A DNA stretch of 50,613 nt from Streptomyces zinciresistens K42 (GTDB taxonomy: Bacteria; Actinomycetota; Actinomycetes; Streptomycetales; Streptomycetaceae). Of the stretch, positions 7,318 to 15,509 are shown piece after piece. Location of the stretch: positions 1 through 50,613 of the forward strand of contig NZ_AGBF01000035.1 in NCBI RefSeq assembly GCF_000225525.1, read 5' to 3'. The notes below the pieces were generated by a model. That model ran no database searches. It was given only the letters and a program-made list of their open reading frames with translations, and had not been told where the DNA came from. Each line of letters starts with the position of its first letter. The first letter of the stretch is position 1. A program made the position numbers and the translations under genes.

Positions 7318-8313
7318 CCGATACCGGCCCGGCGGCGCCGATGCCAGTGCCGCCGGATACAGCACGCCGTCCCCGAACCGGGCCCGCGCCCGATCGGCGA
7401 CCGCCTCGATCAGCAGCTGCTTGTCGTCCTGGGCGTCCAGGGCGAGCTGCCGCGTCGCCCGGTCCGCCGGCCGCAACCCGTCAGCGCGCAGGATGATGCC
7501 CCGCACCCGAGCTCGCTGCAGCCCGAGCGTCTCGTACGCCGCGTATGCACCCCGGCCCAGGAAGACCGTGTGGTGACTCGCCTCAGGCAGGATTCGGCTG
7601 CGCGTGGTGGCAGACCGGTCGGCGTACGACACGATGACCGACACTCCCTCGGCGATCTGCCCGGCCGCGCGCAGGCGCGCGCCGAGCTCCACGGCGAGCG
7701 CCAGGAGCACCCGCCGGTGCTGCACGGCGTCGAGCTCGTCGTAGACGAACCGGTGCTGTGCGCTGAGGCTCCGTGCTGGCGGCGCGGAGTCGACCGCGGA
7801 GACATCGTGTCCGCGGGCCCGGTCGTACAGTGCCCGGCCCGCGCGGGCACCGAGCAGACGCTGGAGCGTGTGCAGGGGGACGGCGGCGACGTCCCCGACG
7901 GTGTACAGACCGAACCGGGCGAGCGTGCCAGCTGTCGCGGTGCCGACGCCCGGCAGCTCCCGGGCCGGCCGAGGATGAAGGAACGTGCGGATCTCGTCGG
8001 TGCCGTGCCCCACGGCGAAGACCTGGCCGAGGGGGGCGAGCGCAGACACCATCGCGGCAAGCATCGGGGACGACGCCGTGCCCGCCGCGCTGCGCACGCC
8101 GTACAGCGCGACCGCCCGCAACTGGATGACCTGGGCGATCCCTCGGGCGTCCCGCCCCCAGAAGCGGCGGGCTCCGGTGACGTCGAGCCGGGCGCTGTCC
8201 GGAGGCAGGAACTGGACGCGGGGCGTGAAATCCTCCAGCAGGAGCCGAAGGTCCGCCACCAGGTCGTCGGCCGCTGCCGGGATCTCGAACCGGATGTGGA
8301 TGATGTCGGTCAT
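7297..8313 (-). CDS. Y-family DNA polymerase-like protein lacking the catalytic palm start (ImuB-like)
   Basis: 338 aa, starting at ATG 4 bp after the dnaE2 stop (TGACCAGATG). It aligns by eye with the Y family from the late palm onward: FLPPDSARLDVTG (canonical Y polymerases have SiDEayLDvT), then ARELPGVGTATAGTLARFGLYTVGDVAAVP (thumb helix-hairpin-helix), HDVSAV, and a little-finger region. The N-terminal D-x-D-x-F-F-A-S-V-E block is absent and the catalytic DE has become DS, so it should not polymerise alone. That matches ImuB, a non-catalytic Y-family protein that links DnaE2 (ImuC) to the sliding clamp. It is shorter than usual ImuB (about 500 aa). No ImuA gene is adjacent. Confidence 0.78.
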   Translation of the reverse strand: MTDIIHIRFEIPAAADDLVADLRLLLEDFTPRVQFLPPDSARLDVTGARRFWGRDARGIAQVIQLRAVALYGVRSAAGTASSPMLAAMVSALAPLGQVFAVGHGTDEIRTFLHPRPARELPGVGTATAGTLARFGLYTVGDVAAVPLHTLQRLLGARAGRALYDRARGHDVSAVDSAPPARSLSAQHRFVYDELDAVQHRRVLLALAVELGARLRAAGQIAEGVSVIVSYADRSATTRSRILPEASHHTVFLGRGAYAAYETLGLQRARVRGIILRADGLRPADRATRQLALDAQDDKQLLIEAVADRARARFGDGVLYPAALASAPPGRYRSADGIG

Positions 8314-8317
8314 CTGG

Positions 8318-11300
8318 TCACCCCGCACTTCCCGGACTGCGATGCCCCAGTCGGCGCAGGTCGGCGGAGCGTGTCCCCGCAGGATGGAGGTCGGCGTAGG
8401 GGTGAAGCCGGGAGCCGGCTGTTCCATCCGTCAGTGTCCGCGGCGCCGGGGTGGTTGCCTCCTCAGTGGACTGGGCCGGGGTGCGGGCTGGCGCGTCCTG
8501 CCCGAGCATCTCCAGCGCGGCCTGCGGGCCGTGGTCGCGACGGGCGGCCGCGACGTCCTCCAGGTCCCACGCCATCTCGCCGACGATGGTGTTGCGCGCG
8601 CCTCGTCGTTCCACCGTGCCCCGGACCAGGAGGAGGCCGCTGTGGAACACGGTGTGCGCGCACACGTCGTGGGAGTCCTCGAAGAACGCGACGTCGACCA
8701 GGCCCGACCCGTCCTCGAGCGTGCAGAAGATCACCCGTTTACCCGACGGGATCGGGGGAGTTTGGGTGGCCGCTCTGACGCCGGCGACCAAGACCCGCTG
8801 ACCGCGGTGCAGTGCGCGCAGGTGCGCGGCGTCGGTTGCGCCCAACTCCCGCATCAACCGGTGGTGATGGTCCATGAGGTGCTGGGACACGTCGACGGAC
8901 AGCACCTCCAGCTCGGCACTCATCCGCTCGCGGCTGGTCATCTCGGGCAGCCCGGCGGGGCCCGCGGTGACCAGCTCCCCGCCGAGTGGGAGCTGTCCGT
9001 CGGTGGCCGTCCGGTTGCGTGAGTGGCGGTGTAGTTCGGTGGCCTGGAGCAGCAGGTCCCGCCGGGTGAGGCTGCCCTGGAGAGAGGCGAGGGCGCCGAT
9101 CTGGATCAGGTGTTGCGCGGTGGGCAGCGAGGGCCGGGCGCGCTGCCACAGGTCCTGCAGACTGCTGTAGGGCTGACCGGCGGCGATCCGGCCGACCTCC
9201 ACCTCGCTGATGCCCTTCACGGTGGACAGTGCCAGCCGCACCCCCCACCCTTCGGAGGTCGACTCGACGCTGTGGGCGACCCGCGAGGCGTTGACGTCGA
9301 CCGGCAGGACGGGCACGCCGAGGCGGCGCGCGTCGGCGACCAGGACGCGGCGACTCCACATCCCGGGGTCGTGCTGGTACAGGCCGGCGAAGAACGCAGC
9401 CGGATAGTGTGCCTTCAGCCATGCGCTCTGAACTGCGGGAACGGCAAACGCCGTTGCATGGGCGCGGCAAAAGCCGTATGCCCCGAACTCCTTGACGGTC
9501 GACCAGACGTCGCTGATCACCTCGGTGCTGTAGCCTCGTTCCGCAGCGGCCCGTCGGAACCACGTCTCCACGCGCGGCAGCCGGTCGGAGTCGGCGAGCG
9601 CCCGGCGTGCCACATCGCCGGCGGCGCGGTCGCACCCCGTCATACGGACGAAGACGGCGATGATCTGCTCGTGCCAGATGATCACCCCGTACGTGTCGTC
9701 CAGGATCGGCTCCAGGTCAGGGTGTGCATAGCGGGGCGCCTCTATCCCGTGCCGGGCGGCGATGAACCTGGCCGGAAGGCCGCCCGCCACAGGTCCGGGT
9801 CTGAAGAGGCTGATGTCGGCGATGACATCCGCCAGGTTTTGCGGCTGTAGCCGGCCGATCAGATCCTGCTGGCCGCTGGACTCAATCTGCCAGCAGCCCA
9901 ACACGGCCCCGCGGCGGATCAGTTCGAACGTCGCCGGGTCGTCCAGAGGAACATGGTCTGGGTTGTCCAGGTCGATCTGCCGGCCGGTGACACGGCGGAT
10001 CTCCGCGACCGCGTGCGCCATAGCGCTCTGCATCCGGACCCCGATCACGTCCAGTTTCAGCAGGCCCCAGCCCCGCCAGTCTCCCTCCACGTCGATGTCG
10101 ATCTTGTCGGCCATGATCATCGGATACTGGCCGCCGGGGGTTGGCTGCACCGGCACCCGGTCCAGCAGATTCGCGTCGGACAGGATCACCCCGCACGGAT
10201 GCATCGCGTAGCCCCGTGGCAGCCCGTCGAGCCCCTCTGCGAGCTCCCACAACGGTCCGAAGCCGTCCGCCCGGCGGGCCAGGTCGCGCAGCTCGGGGAG
10301 CTCCTTGAGCGCGGAGCGGATATCTCGGGCCCGGATGTGCGGGAAGGCCTTGGCGATCTCGTCGACGACCTGAGGTGCCAGACCGAGCGCAAGTCCGGTA
10401 TCCCGGAGGGCGTGCCGGGCCCTCCAGGTCTCCGGCATACCTGTGACAGCGACCCGCTCGCGGCCGAACCGCTCGAAGATCCTGTCGTAGACCTCCAGCC
10501 GCCGTGCCGACTCGACGTCCAGGTCAATGTCAGGGAGCGAGGTCCTGCGCTCCGATAGATACCGCTCGAAGAGGAGCCGGTGGGAGACGGGATTCGCAGT
10601 GGCCACGAAGAGGCTGTGATTGACCATGGACCCGGCGCCCGAGCCGCGTGCGGCCACCCGGATCCCCATCGCCCTGACATCGCTCACGACCTGCGCCACG
10701 GCGAGGTGGTACGCCTCATAGCCCAACCTCTCGATGACCCCGAGCTCGTACTCCAGCTGATCCATGGCGCGCTGGTCGGTGTCCAGGCTCCGGGCGACCA
10801 TGCCCGCCTCGCACCGCTGGCGCAGCAGGCGCATCGCGTCCCCGTTGTTCGGTCCCGCCCCCACCACCTGTGCCTCGGGGAAGTGCGGCCGGCCCATCCC
10901 CAGGTCCCGCACCGGGTCGATCACACACTGCTGCCCGATCGCCGCCGTCTCGGCGAGCAGGGCCGCGGCGCGATCCGCGCCGCCGCCGGCGGCCGCGGCG
11001 ATCCGGTCCGAGACGGCCGCCATGGCGTCCGGTCCCTTTAGCCAGCGCTCCCCGCCGTCCAGGCGTCGGCGGTCGACCGGGCGCAGGAGCCGGGCCGCGT
11101 CGAGCACGTCGGCCAGCCGGTGCTGGCCGCGGTCGGCGTACCGCACCGCGTTAGTCAGGATCACGCCCACCCTCTCCTGATCGGCCAGGCCGAGGGTCCG
11201 CGCCGCCAGCCGCAGCGAGCCCGGCCCCGTTCCGGACTGGCCCAGCCAGACCGCTTCGAGCCGTACGTTCTCTCCGGCCAGCTCGCGCCACGGCGCGAGC

Positions 11301-11803
11301 AGCTGAACCGCCAGATCCGGCCGCCCGGCCGAGAGTGCTCGCGCGGGCTCGGACGTAGGGCCGAGCAGCACCACCAGATCCTCGTCGGCGTACTGGCGCA
11401 GGACCGACCACGAGACCACGGGCGATCCGCCGGATGCCTGGGCGTGTGCCGCCGACAGCAGACGGCATAGCCGGGCCCACCCCAGGGCGTTCTTCGCCAG
11501 CAGAGTCACGCGAAGCGCGGGCTCCACTACGTGAGCACCGCCGCGTACCGGCGTCCGGGCCCGTTCACGAGTTGCTGACGGTCGGAGGGCGGCGACGGCG
11601 ATGTCCACGCCGAACACCGGGTGGATCCCGGCGGAAGCGGCAGCGTGAGCGAAGCGCACTATGCCGGCCACGGTGTCCCGGTCGGTCAGCGCGAGGGTGG
11701 TGACCCCGCGCTCGGCGGCACGCCGGACCAGGTCCTGAGGCAAGGAGGCACCGAACCGCGCGGAGTAGCCGCTCGCGACCCGCAGGTGCACACCACCAGG
11801 CAT
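8318..11803 (-). CDS. dnaE2: Error-prone DNA polymerase III alpha-type (DnaE2/ImuC)
   Basis: 1161 aa. The ATG at 11803 has GGAGG 6 bp upstream; the TTG at 11860 is rejected because it sits only 2 bp past a -10 box. The PHP domain start reads HLRVASGYSARFGAS where replicative DnaE has HLHVHSeYSLLDGA, so metal ligands are lost. The polymerase site is intact: LPDIDLDVE supplies two Asp and GLLKLDVIGV the third. Finger, HhH and C-terminal OB parts follow (RVLVAGVRAATQTPPIPSGKRVIFCTLEDGSGLVDV). DnaE2 performs mutagenic translesion synthesis in the SOS response with ImuB. The divergent LexA paralogue and operator-like repeats upstream suggest damage control. Confidence 0.9.
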   Translation of the reverse strand: MPGGVHLRVASGYSARFGASLPQDLVRRAAERGVTTLALTDRDTVAGIVRFAHAAASAGIHPVFGVDIAVAALRPSATRERARTPVRGGAHVVEPALRVTLLAKNALGWARLCRLLSAAHAQASGGSPVVSWSVLRQYADEDLVVLLGPTSEPARALSAGRPDLAVQLLAPWRELAGENVRLEAVWLGQSGTGPGSLRLAARTLGLADQERVGVILTNAVRYADRGQHRLADVLDAARLLRPVDRRRLDGGERWLKGPDAMAAVSDRIAAAAGGGADRAAALLAETAAIGQQCVIDPVRDLGMGRPHFPEAQVVGAGPNNGDAMRLLRQRCEAGMVARSLDTDQRAMDQLEYELGVIERLGYEAYHLAVAQVVSDVRAMGIRVAARGSGAGSMVNHSLFVATANPVSHRLLFERYLSERRTSLPDIDLDVESARRLEVYDRIFERFGRERVAVTGMPETWRARHALRDTGLALGLAPQVVDEIAKAFPHIRARDIRSALKELPELRDLARRADGFGPLWELAEGLDGLPRGYAMHPCGVILSDANLLDRVPVQPTPGGQYPMIMADKIDIDVEGDWRGWGLLKLDVIGVRMQSAMAHAVAEIRRVTGRQIDLDNPDHVPLDDPATFELIRRGAVLGCWQIESSGQQDLIGRLQPQNLADVIADISLFRPGPVAGGLPARFIAARHGIEAPRYAHPDLEPILDDTYGVIIWHEQIIAVFVRMTGCDRAAGDVARRALADSDRLPRVETWFRRAAAERGYSTEVISDVWSTVKEFGAYGFCRAHATAFAVPAVQSAWLKAHYPAAFFAGLYQHDPGMWSRRVLVADARRLGVPVLPVDVNASRVAHSVESTSEGWGVRLALSTVKGISEVEVGRIAAGQPYSSLQDLWQRARPSLPTAQHLIQIGALASLQGSLTRRDLLLQATELHRHSRNRTATDGQLPLGGELVTAGPAGLPEMTSRERMSAELEVLSVDVSQHLMDHHHRLMRELGATDAAHLRALHRGQRVLVAGVRAATQTPPIPSGKRVIFCTLEDGSGLVDVAFFEDSHDVCAHTVFHSGLLLVRGTVERRGARNTIVGEMAWDLEDVAAARRDHGPQAALEMLGQDAPARTPAQSTEEATTPAPRTLTDGTAGSRLHPYADLHPAGTRSADLRRLGHRSPGSAG

Positions 11804-11836
11804 CCGGCACCTCCGTTCCAGCACACCCCCTTGCCC

Positions 11837-11896
11837 ATCCAGCCACGTGGCTGGATCCAATCACCGTATCGAACAAAAATCGAACACGTCGATTCG
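11837..11896. promoter_or_regulatory. dnaE2 promoter with palindrome and TCGAACA repeats
   Basis: On the minus strand a -10 TACGGT occupies 11863-11868. ATCGAACA occurs twice on the plus strand (11868-11875 and 11879-11886), 11 bp apart, one helical turn. AATCGA-N5-TCGATT (11878-11894) forms an inverted repeat overlapping the -35 region. A perfect 20-bp palindrome centred on CCACGTGG (11837-11856) sits at the expected transcription start. Actinobacterial LexA boxes are built on CGAAC/GTTCG half-sites, so LexA-type control is plausible, though the spacing is not canonical. Confidence 0.5.
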
Positions 11897-12051
11897 TTGC
11901 AGCTGAACGGGTCGGTTGCACCCGCGGAGAGCGCTCTTCGGGCCGGGTGAATCAGCCGGATCACGGAATCGAATCGGCGGCTGTCTGTTTCCTGTCGACG
12001 GGCTAATGTGCTGGTAGACGAAGATCATCGAAATGGGGGAGGGGGACGGCT

Positions 12052-12729
12052 TTGAGCGCTGCTGCCTCGCGCCGTCCCGGACGCCCGGTCGGCCCGCAAC
12101 CGGCCGAGGAGGGGTTAACCGACCGGCAGCGCCGCATCGTCAACTACATCGGTGACTTCACCCGCCGGCGCGGATACCCGCCCTCCATGCGGGAGATCGG
12201 CGCGGCCGTCGATCTCGCGAGCCCCTCCAGCGTGTCCCACCAGCTCAAGGCGTTGGAGAGGAAAGGTGCGCTGCGCCGCCATCCGACCCTGCCGCGTGCC
12301 TACGTCCTCGCGCCGCCGCCTGTGGGCAGCGAGGTTCCGGCCGACGCGGGAGCCGCCCCGGTCTGCGTGCCGCTCGCCGGACGCATTGCCGCCGGTGCGC
12401 CCATCCCCGCCGAGCAGGACGTCGAGGACGTCCTGCGACTGCCCCGGCAGCTCGTCGGCGAGGGTGAGGTGTTCGCGCTCGAGGTGGTCGGTGACTCCAT
12501 GGTCGACGCGGCCATCTGTGACGGCGACTGGGTCGCTGTCCGCCGGCAGTCCGATGCCCTCAACGGAGACATCGTCGCCGCCATGATCGACGGCGAGGCG
12601 ACCGTGAAGCGCCTCCGTCGCGACGGGGGTCATGTCTGGCTCGTTCCGCGCAACCCGGCGTACCAGCCCATCCCGGGAGATCAGGCCACGATCCTCGGCC
12701 GCGTCGTCGCGGTCATGCGACGCCTCTGA
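12052..12729 (+). CDS. LexA-family repressor/protease paralogue
   Basis: 225 aa from TTG, with GGAGGGGG 6 bp upstream. The N-terminal winged helix ([51 protein letters not shown]) is LexA-like. The C-terminal peptidase has the self-cleavage Ala-Gly (A114-G115 in RIAAGAP), S149 in GDSMVD and K186 in ATVKRL, so RecA-stimulated autocleavage should be possible. It is divergent from dnaE2 and separated from it by a repeat-rich region, an arrangement that recalls the lexA-imuA-imuB-dnaE2 cassettes of other bacteria. Streptomyces also has a chromosomal LexA; this copy more probably rules the local cassette. A LexA of this accessory type could recognise non-standard operators. Confidence 0.88.
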   Translation: MSAAASRRPGRPVGPQPAEEGLTDRQRRIVNYIGDFTRRRGYPPSMREIGAAVDLASPSSVSHQLKALERKGALRRHPTLPRAYVLAPPPVGSEVPADAGAAPVCVPLAGRIAAGAPIPAEQDVEDVLRLPRQLVGEGEVFALEVVGDSMVDAAICDGDWVAVRRQSDALNGDIVAAMIDGEATVKRLRRDGGHVWLVPRNPAYQPIPGDQATILGRVVAVMRRL

Positions 12730-12734
12730 TGCGC

Positions 12735-12788
12735 GTCTCTTAAGACTTGCCATTCTGCAAGCGTGCATGTAGTGTCTTAAGAGTCAAC
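12735..12788 (+). promoter_or_regulatory. CTTAAG-flanked promoter, copy A
   Basis: The -35 TTGCCA (12747-12752), 17 bp, and the -10 TAGTGT (12770-12775) are bracketed by GTCTCTTAAGAC (12735-12746) upstream and TGTCTTAAGAGTCAAC (12773-12788) downstream. The same layout recurs at 39.07 and 41.63 kb on the minus strand. It drives the lipoprotein gene starting at 12858. Twin palindromes abutting the -35 and overlapping the -10 look like repressor sites. Confidence 0.75.
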
Positions 12789-12857
12789 GGGTGGAAGGTG
12801 TGGGAACGCCTCGCCCGCGAAGGAGGCCTGCAATGAGGCCCCAAGGAAAGAGAGTTG

Positions 12858-13364
12858 ATGACGAAGAAGCGGCAGATGCTGCTGTCCGGAGTAGCCCTCA
12901 TCCTCAGCGTGGGCTTGAGTGCCTGCGGCCCCGCCACGGGCGCTCACCGGAGCGACGCCCCTGCGGAAGCCCGACACGACGACACCGTCTCCGGCCTCCG
13001 TGACGACGTTCGCCACGTCACCCGGAAGACCGCGTCCGCAGTCCGGCCCCGCATGGTCAACCGGTGCACGACCACCACCAAGAAGATCAAGCACACGTCG
13101 CGCACGCGCGTGGGCAAGCGCAGTTCGACCACCACCTGGTATGAGAACAGGCCCGTCACCACCTGCCGCAAGGTGCGCAGCGGAACCGAGTCCTACACCC
13201 GGGTGATCCGCCACGAACGCTGGTGCGTGGAACTCGATGCCGTCAACGGCGACCAGCGCCGCCGGGACGTGTGGTTCCAGGTCACCCACGCCACCTACGC
13301 GAAGGCCAGCACCGCGCAGGAGGGCGACAAGGTCAAGTTCACGCCCGTCGCGAACGGCTGCTGA
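12858..13364 (+). CDS. Small lipoprotein of unknown function
   Basis: 168 aa. The ATG at 12858 lies 7 bp after AGGAAAG; the TTG at 12855 is too close. A signal peptide (KKRQMLLSGVALILSVGLSACG) has a lipobox LSAC, so the protein is probably exported and lipidated. The mature part is very basic and Thr-rich with paired cysteines (NRCTTTTKK...VTTCRKVRSG...ERWCVELD...NGC), suggesting a disulphide-bonded beta fold. No family is recognised. It lies downstream of CTTAAG promoter copy A and ends before two strong hairpins. The same promoter type serves unrelated genes elsewhere in the window. Confidence 0.7.
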   Translation: MTKKRQMLLSGVALILSVGLSACGPATGAHRSDAPAEARHDDTVSGLRDDVRHVTRKTASAVRPRMVNRCTTTTKKIKHTSRTRVGKRSSTTTWYENRPVTTCRKVRSGTESYTRVIRHERWCVELDAVNGDQRRRDVWFQVTHATYAKASTAQEGDKVKFTPVANGC

Positions 13365-13383
13365 CCTCGTCGCTCCCCGAGAG

Positions 13384-13407
13384 CTTGCCCCTCCCCGGAG
13401 GGGCAAG
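13384..13407. terminator. Hairpin terminator after the lipoprotein gene
   Basis: An 11-bp perfect stem CTTGCCCCTCC / GGAGGGGCAAG with a 2-nt loop lies 20 bp after the lipoprotein stop. There is no T-run, which is usual in this GC range. Confidence 0.65.
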
Positions 13408-13421
13408 GACGACCCGCGAGT

Positions 13422-13451
13422 GTCCCGCCGCCGGCCGACCGGCGGCGGGAC
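13422..13451. terminator. Second hairpin, 13-bp stem
   Basis: GTCCCGCCGCCGG / CCGGCGGCGGGAC with a CCGA loop is a perfect stem 14 bp after the first hairpin. It lies just before the promoter of the NERD gene, so it may insulate that gene from upstream transcription. Confidence 0.6.
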
Positions 13452-13465
13452 GCGGGCCTCCGCGC

Positions 13466-13497
13466 GAAATCTGTCCACAGACCAGCCGTCATACGGT
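13466..13497 (+). promoter_or_regulatory. GAAATCTGTCCACAG promoter, copy 1
   Basis: Box GAAATCTGTCCACAG (13466-13480), 11 bp, then TACGGT (13492-13497), 35 bp before the NERD gene start. The box covers the -35 region. Three further copies have the same 11-bp distance. The box contains CTGTCCACA, close to a DnaA box, but its promoter-like position argues for an activator or alternative sigma element. Confidence 0.7.
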
Positions 13498-13531
13498 CCG
13501 ACGGCACACCACCGAACGAGGGGATCGCCCG

Positions 13532-14245
13532 TTGAGCTCGGCACGCCGCCGCAACCGCGCAGGAGCCAGCGCACAGCAGATGGCAGCACGCCAGCGCCGG
13601 CGGGCGCTTCCCCTGCCCATCACTCTGGTATTCGCGGCCGCACTCGCGTTCCTCATGACTCAGATTCTCGGCATCAAGGCGGGCGCCACTGCGGCAGCTG
13701 CCGCCCTCATCGTCGGCAGCTGCCGCACCTCCCCTGGGCGGAACTCCTGGGCCATCGGCGCGGCTGGCGAGCGCCGCACGGCACGGCTGCTCTTCCCTCT
13801 GATCTGGACGCGGCGGTACGCCGTCCTCCACGACCGAGCCGTACCTAAATCGCGCGCGAACCTCGACCACCTCATCGTCGGGCGATCCGGCCTCATCTAC
13901 GTCGACACCAAGAACTGGACCTCGGTCACCTCGAAGGTGCGTGTCAAGAGCAACGGGCAGCTCTGGTACGGCGATTACTCCCAGGGCCCCGCAGTCGCCA
14001 CCGTCCGCTGGGAAGCGGAGCAGGTCAGGCGCGTCCTCGGCTGGCCGGTCCACGCGGTGATCGCGGTCCACGGCGCCCGTGTCCCCGGAGGGCGGATCCA
14101 TCTCGACGGCGTCACCGTCGTCCAGGCCCGCGACCTCCGCCGCTACATCCGTTCGCTTCCCGACGCTCCCGGATGGGACCGGGCGCTGATCCGCGAGACC
14201 ACCCGCATCGCGGACACCCGACTCGCTCCCGCTTCCGCACGCTGA
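13532..14245 (+). CDS. Membrane-anchored NERD-domain protein
   Basis: 237 aa from TTG at 13532. A basic N-terminus is followed by two hydrophobic segments (PITLVFAAALAFLMTQIL and AGATAAAAALIVG), so it is probably held in the membrane. The rest is a nuclease-related (NERD) domain: GAAGERRTARLL, YAVLHDRAVPKSRANLDHLIVGRSGLIYVDTKNW. The GE, D-H and D-x-K residues match the PD-(D/E)XK-like core. NERD proteins are thought to process nucleic acids, but few are characterised. It stands alone under a GAAATCTGTCCACAG promoter and ends before a bidirectional terminator. In-frame starts upstream of 13532 are rejected because they would overlap the promoter and hairpins. Confidence 0.78.
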   Translation: MSSARRRNRAGASAQQMAARQRRRALPLPITLVFAAALAFLMTQILGIKAGATAAAAALIVGSCRTSPGRNSWAIGAAGERRTARLLFPLIWTRRYAVLHDRAVPKSRANLDHLIVGRSGLIYVDTKNWTSVTSKVRVKSNGQLWYGDYSQGPAVATVRWEAEQVRRVLGWPVHAVIAVHGARVPGGRIHLDGVTVVQARDLRRYIRSLPDAPGWDRALIRETTRIADTRLAPASAR

Positions 14246-14379
14246 CCGGCCGAGGAACTCTCCAGACCGCTACATCAAGGAGAAAAGACCTCGCAGCCTA
14301 TCAAGTCAGCCTTTACAATGATCTTTGTGAGCCCTGGGTTGCAGTCACTGAACCCCCGCACACTGTCCGGGGCATAGCA

Positions 14380-14425
14380 GAGGCGCCTGCGCTCGCTGGA
14401 TCCGCGAGATCACCGCAGGCGCCTC
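14380..14425. terminator. Bidirectional terminator between convergent genes
   Basis: A perfect 12-bp stem GAGGCGCCTGCG (14380-14391) / CGCAGGCGCCTC (14414-14425) lies between the NERD gene (plus) and the HTH gene (minus). The 22-nt loop is long, but flanking GGCAT/ATGCC pairs extend the stem. Confidence 0.65.
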
Positions 14426-14458
14426 GCCCATGCCGGGCGGGTCTTCCCACCTGCTCTG

Positions 14459-15148
14459 TCAGGCGGCCTCTGCGGCCTCCCTCGCGAGTGCGGCCAGCGG
14501 TGAACGCTGGCCCTTGCGCACGGCAACCAGCTGCTGCCAGTCGATCTCCGGATGGGCGCCAGGCAGGGCGTCGATGTCGGCTGTACGGAAAATCGGCACC
14601 GTGACCGCCCCTGCCTTGGACGTCCCGAACGAGACCTTGCGCCGCTCGACCGGCTCCACCCACTTCAACGTGAGCATGTAGTCGAAGTCCACCCGCCTGA
14701 CGCCGAGCCGGGCCGCAGACTGGTCCGGTCCGAGCGGCGCTTCGGCCGCGAGGCGCGAAGCGAGGTCGGGTATCGCGCAAACGGCGGCCACCTGGTCAGG
14801 GTTGACGAGCACGGCGTCCGGGTCCGCGCTCAGGTTGGCCAGCAGACCGAGGTGGATGAGCCGGCGCACGGCGAACGCGCTTACGGCCGGCGGATCGTCG
14901 GGAAGGTTCGGGGTGCCCAGCGCCTGGGCGATCAAGTCCGCGGCCACGGCCGCGCCGATCGGCTCCCGGGGGAGCGAGGTCCGGATCGCCTCCGGGGCCA
15001 TCGCCTCCACCGCCGGCCGCGACCAGTGGCTGGAGGACGCGTCGGGCGCCGGGATGACGCCGGCGTGCCGCGCCCACCGGAAGGCCGCCACGGGCACCCG
15101 CAGACGCTTCGCGGCCTGGCTCTCGTCGTACTCGGTGAGTCGTGCCGT
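14459..15148 (-). CDS. HTH-containing hypothetical protein, probable ACG start
   Basis: 229 aa if it begins at ACG 15148, or 212 aa from GTG 15097. The longer start is favoured because the sequence just before the GTG reads as a natural N-terminus (ARLTEYDESQAAKRLRVPVA, continuing into AFRWARHAGVIP). In addition, AGAGGAAG lies at the right distance from the ACG, while the GTG has no ribosome site. The protein shows two HTH-like stretches: DESQAAKRLRVPVAAFRWAR and DQSAARLGVRRVDFDYMLTLKWVEP. The latter leads into RTADIDALP, a MerR-like ending. It is probably a DNA-binding protein. The target is unknown; it is one candidate regulator for the promoter families of this window. Confidence 0.6.
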   Translation of the reverse strand, partial: TARLTEYDESQAAKRLRVPVAAFRWARHAGVIPAPDASSSHWSRPAVEAMAPEAIRTSLPREPIGAAVAADLIAQALGTPNLPDDPPAVSAFAVRRLIHLGLLANLSADPDAVLVNPDQVAAVCAIPDLASRLAAEAPLGPDQSAARLGVRRVDFDYMLTLKWVEPVERRKVSFGTSKAGAVTVPIFRTADIDALPGAHPEIDWQQLVAVRKGQRSPLAALAREAAEAA

Positions 15149-15509
15149 GGATCTTCCTCTCTCGTCGGCCCTCCGAAGCGGGCGCGACAGAAGGTTGCAT
15201 CACAACTGAAAGCATGTCAATTCGTATTAGAACTGGGCAAGTTGGGTCAGGTAGGAGGGAATCGGGCTCGCGTGTGCGGAGCAGAGATCGCCCAGGCCGG
15301 GACTCCGCACCGGATTCCACATGGGCTGAACACCCAGTAGTCGCCGCTGGACAGGGCGACGGCAGGACGGATCGCCCTGGGGTGATGCCGAAACGGCCCC
15401 CCGCTGCCCACAGGTCAGCGGGGGGCCGTCAGATGCGGGGTCCCGGACGCCGTCGGACCGGACACGGGTCCGCTCGGCGGTACGGGAGGGCTCTGCTGGC
15501 CGGTAGCGG
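15149..15509. other. 361-bp gap: AT-rich upstream patch and a terminator
   Basis: An AT-rich patch (15195-15236) contains TTGCAT...ATGTCAA inverted half-sites and, on the minus strand, TTGACA, a possible -35 for the HTH gene; no clear -10 is visible. No ORF in the rest looks coding. The right part holds the strong hairpin listed separately. Confidence 0.4.
15393..15429 (-). terminator. Strong hairpin terminator
   Basis: A perfect 14-bp stem ACGGCCCCCCGCTG / CAGCGGGGGGCCGT with a 9-nt loop lies 80 bp past the stop of the minus-strand gene ending at 15510. It probably ends the minus-strand transcripts coming from 16-19.5 kb. Confidence 0.75.

Noticed and set aside
7297..8427. Longer Y-family start at 8427
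   Set aside because: It would overlap dnaE2 by 110 bp; ATG 8313 lies 4 bp after the dnaE2 stop and starts a natural N-terminus.
13466..13480. DnaA-box reading of the GTCCACAG motif as a replication origin
   Set aside because: Only single boxes, tens of kilobases apart, each at fixed distance from a -10-like hexamer and a gene start; no box cluster or AT-rich unwinding region.
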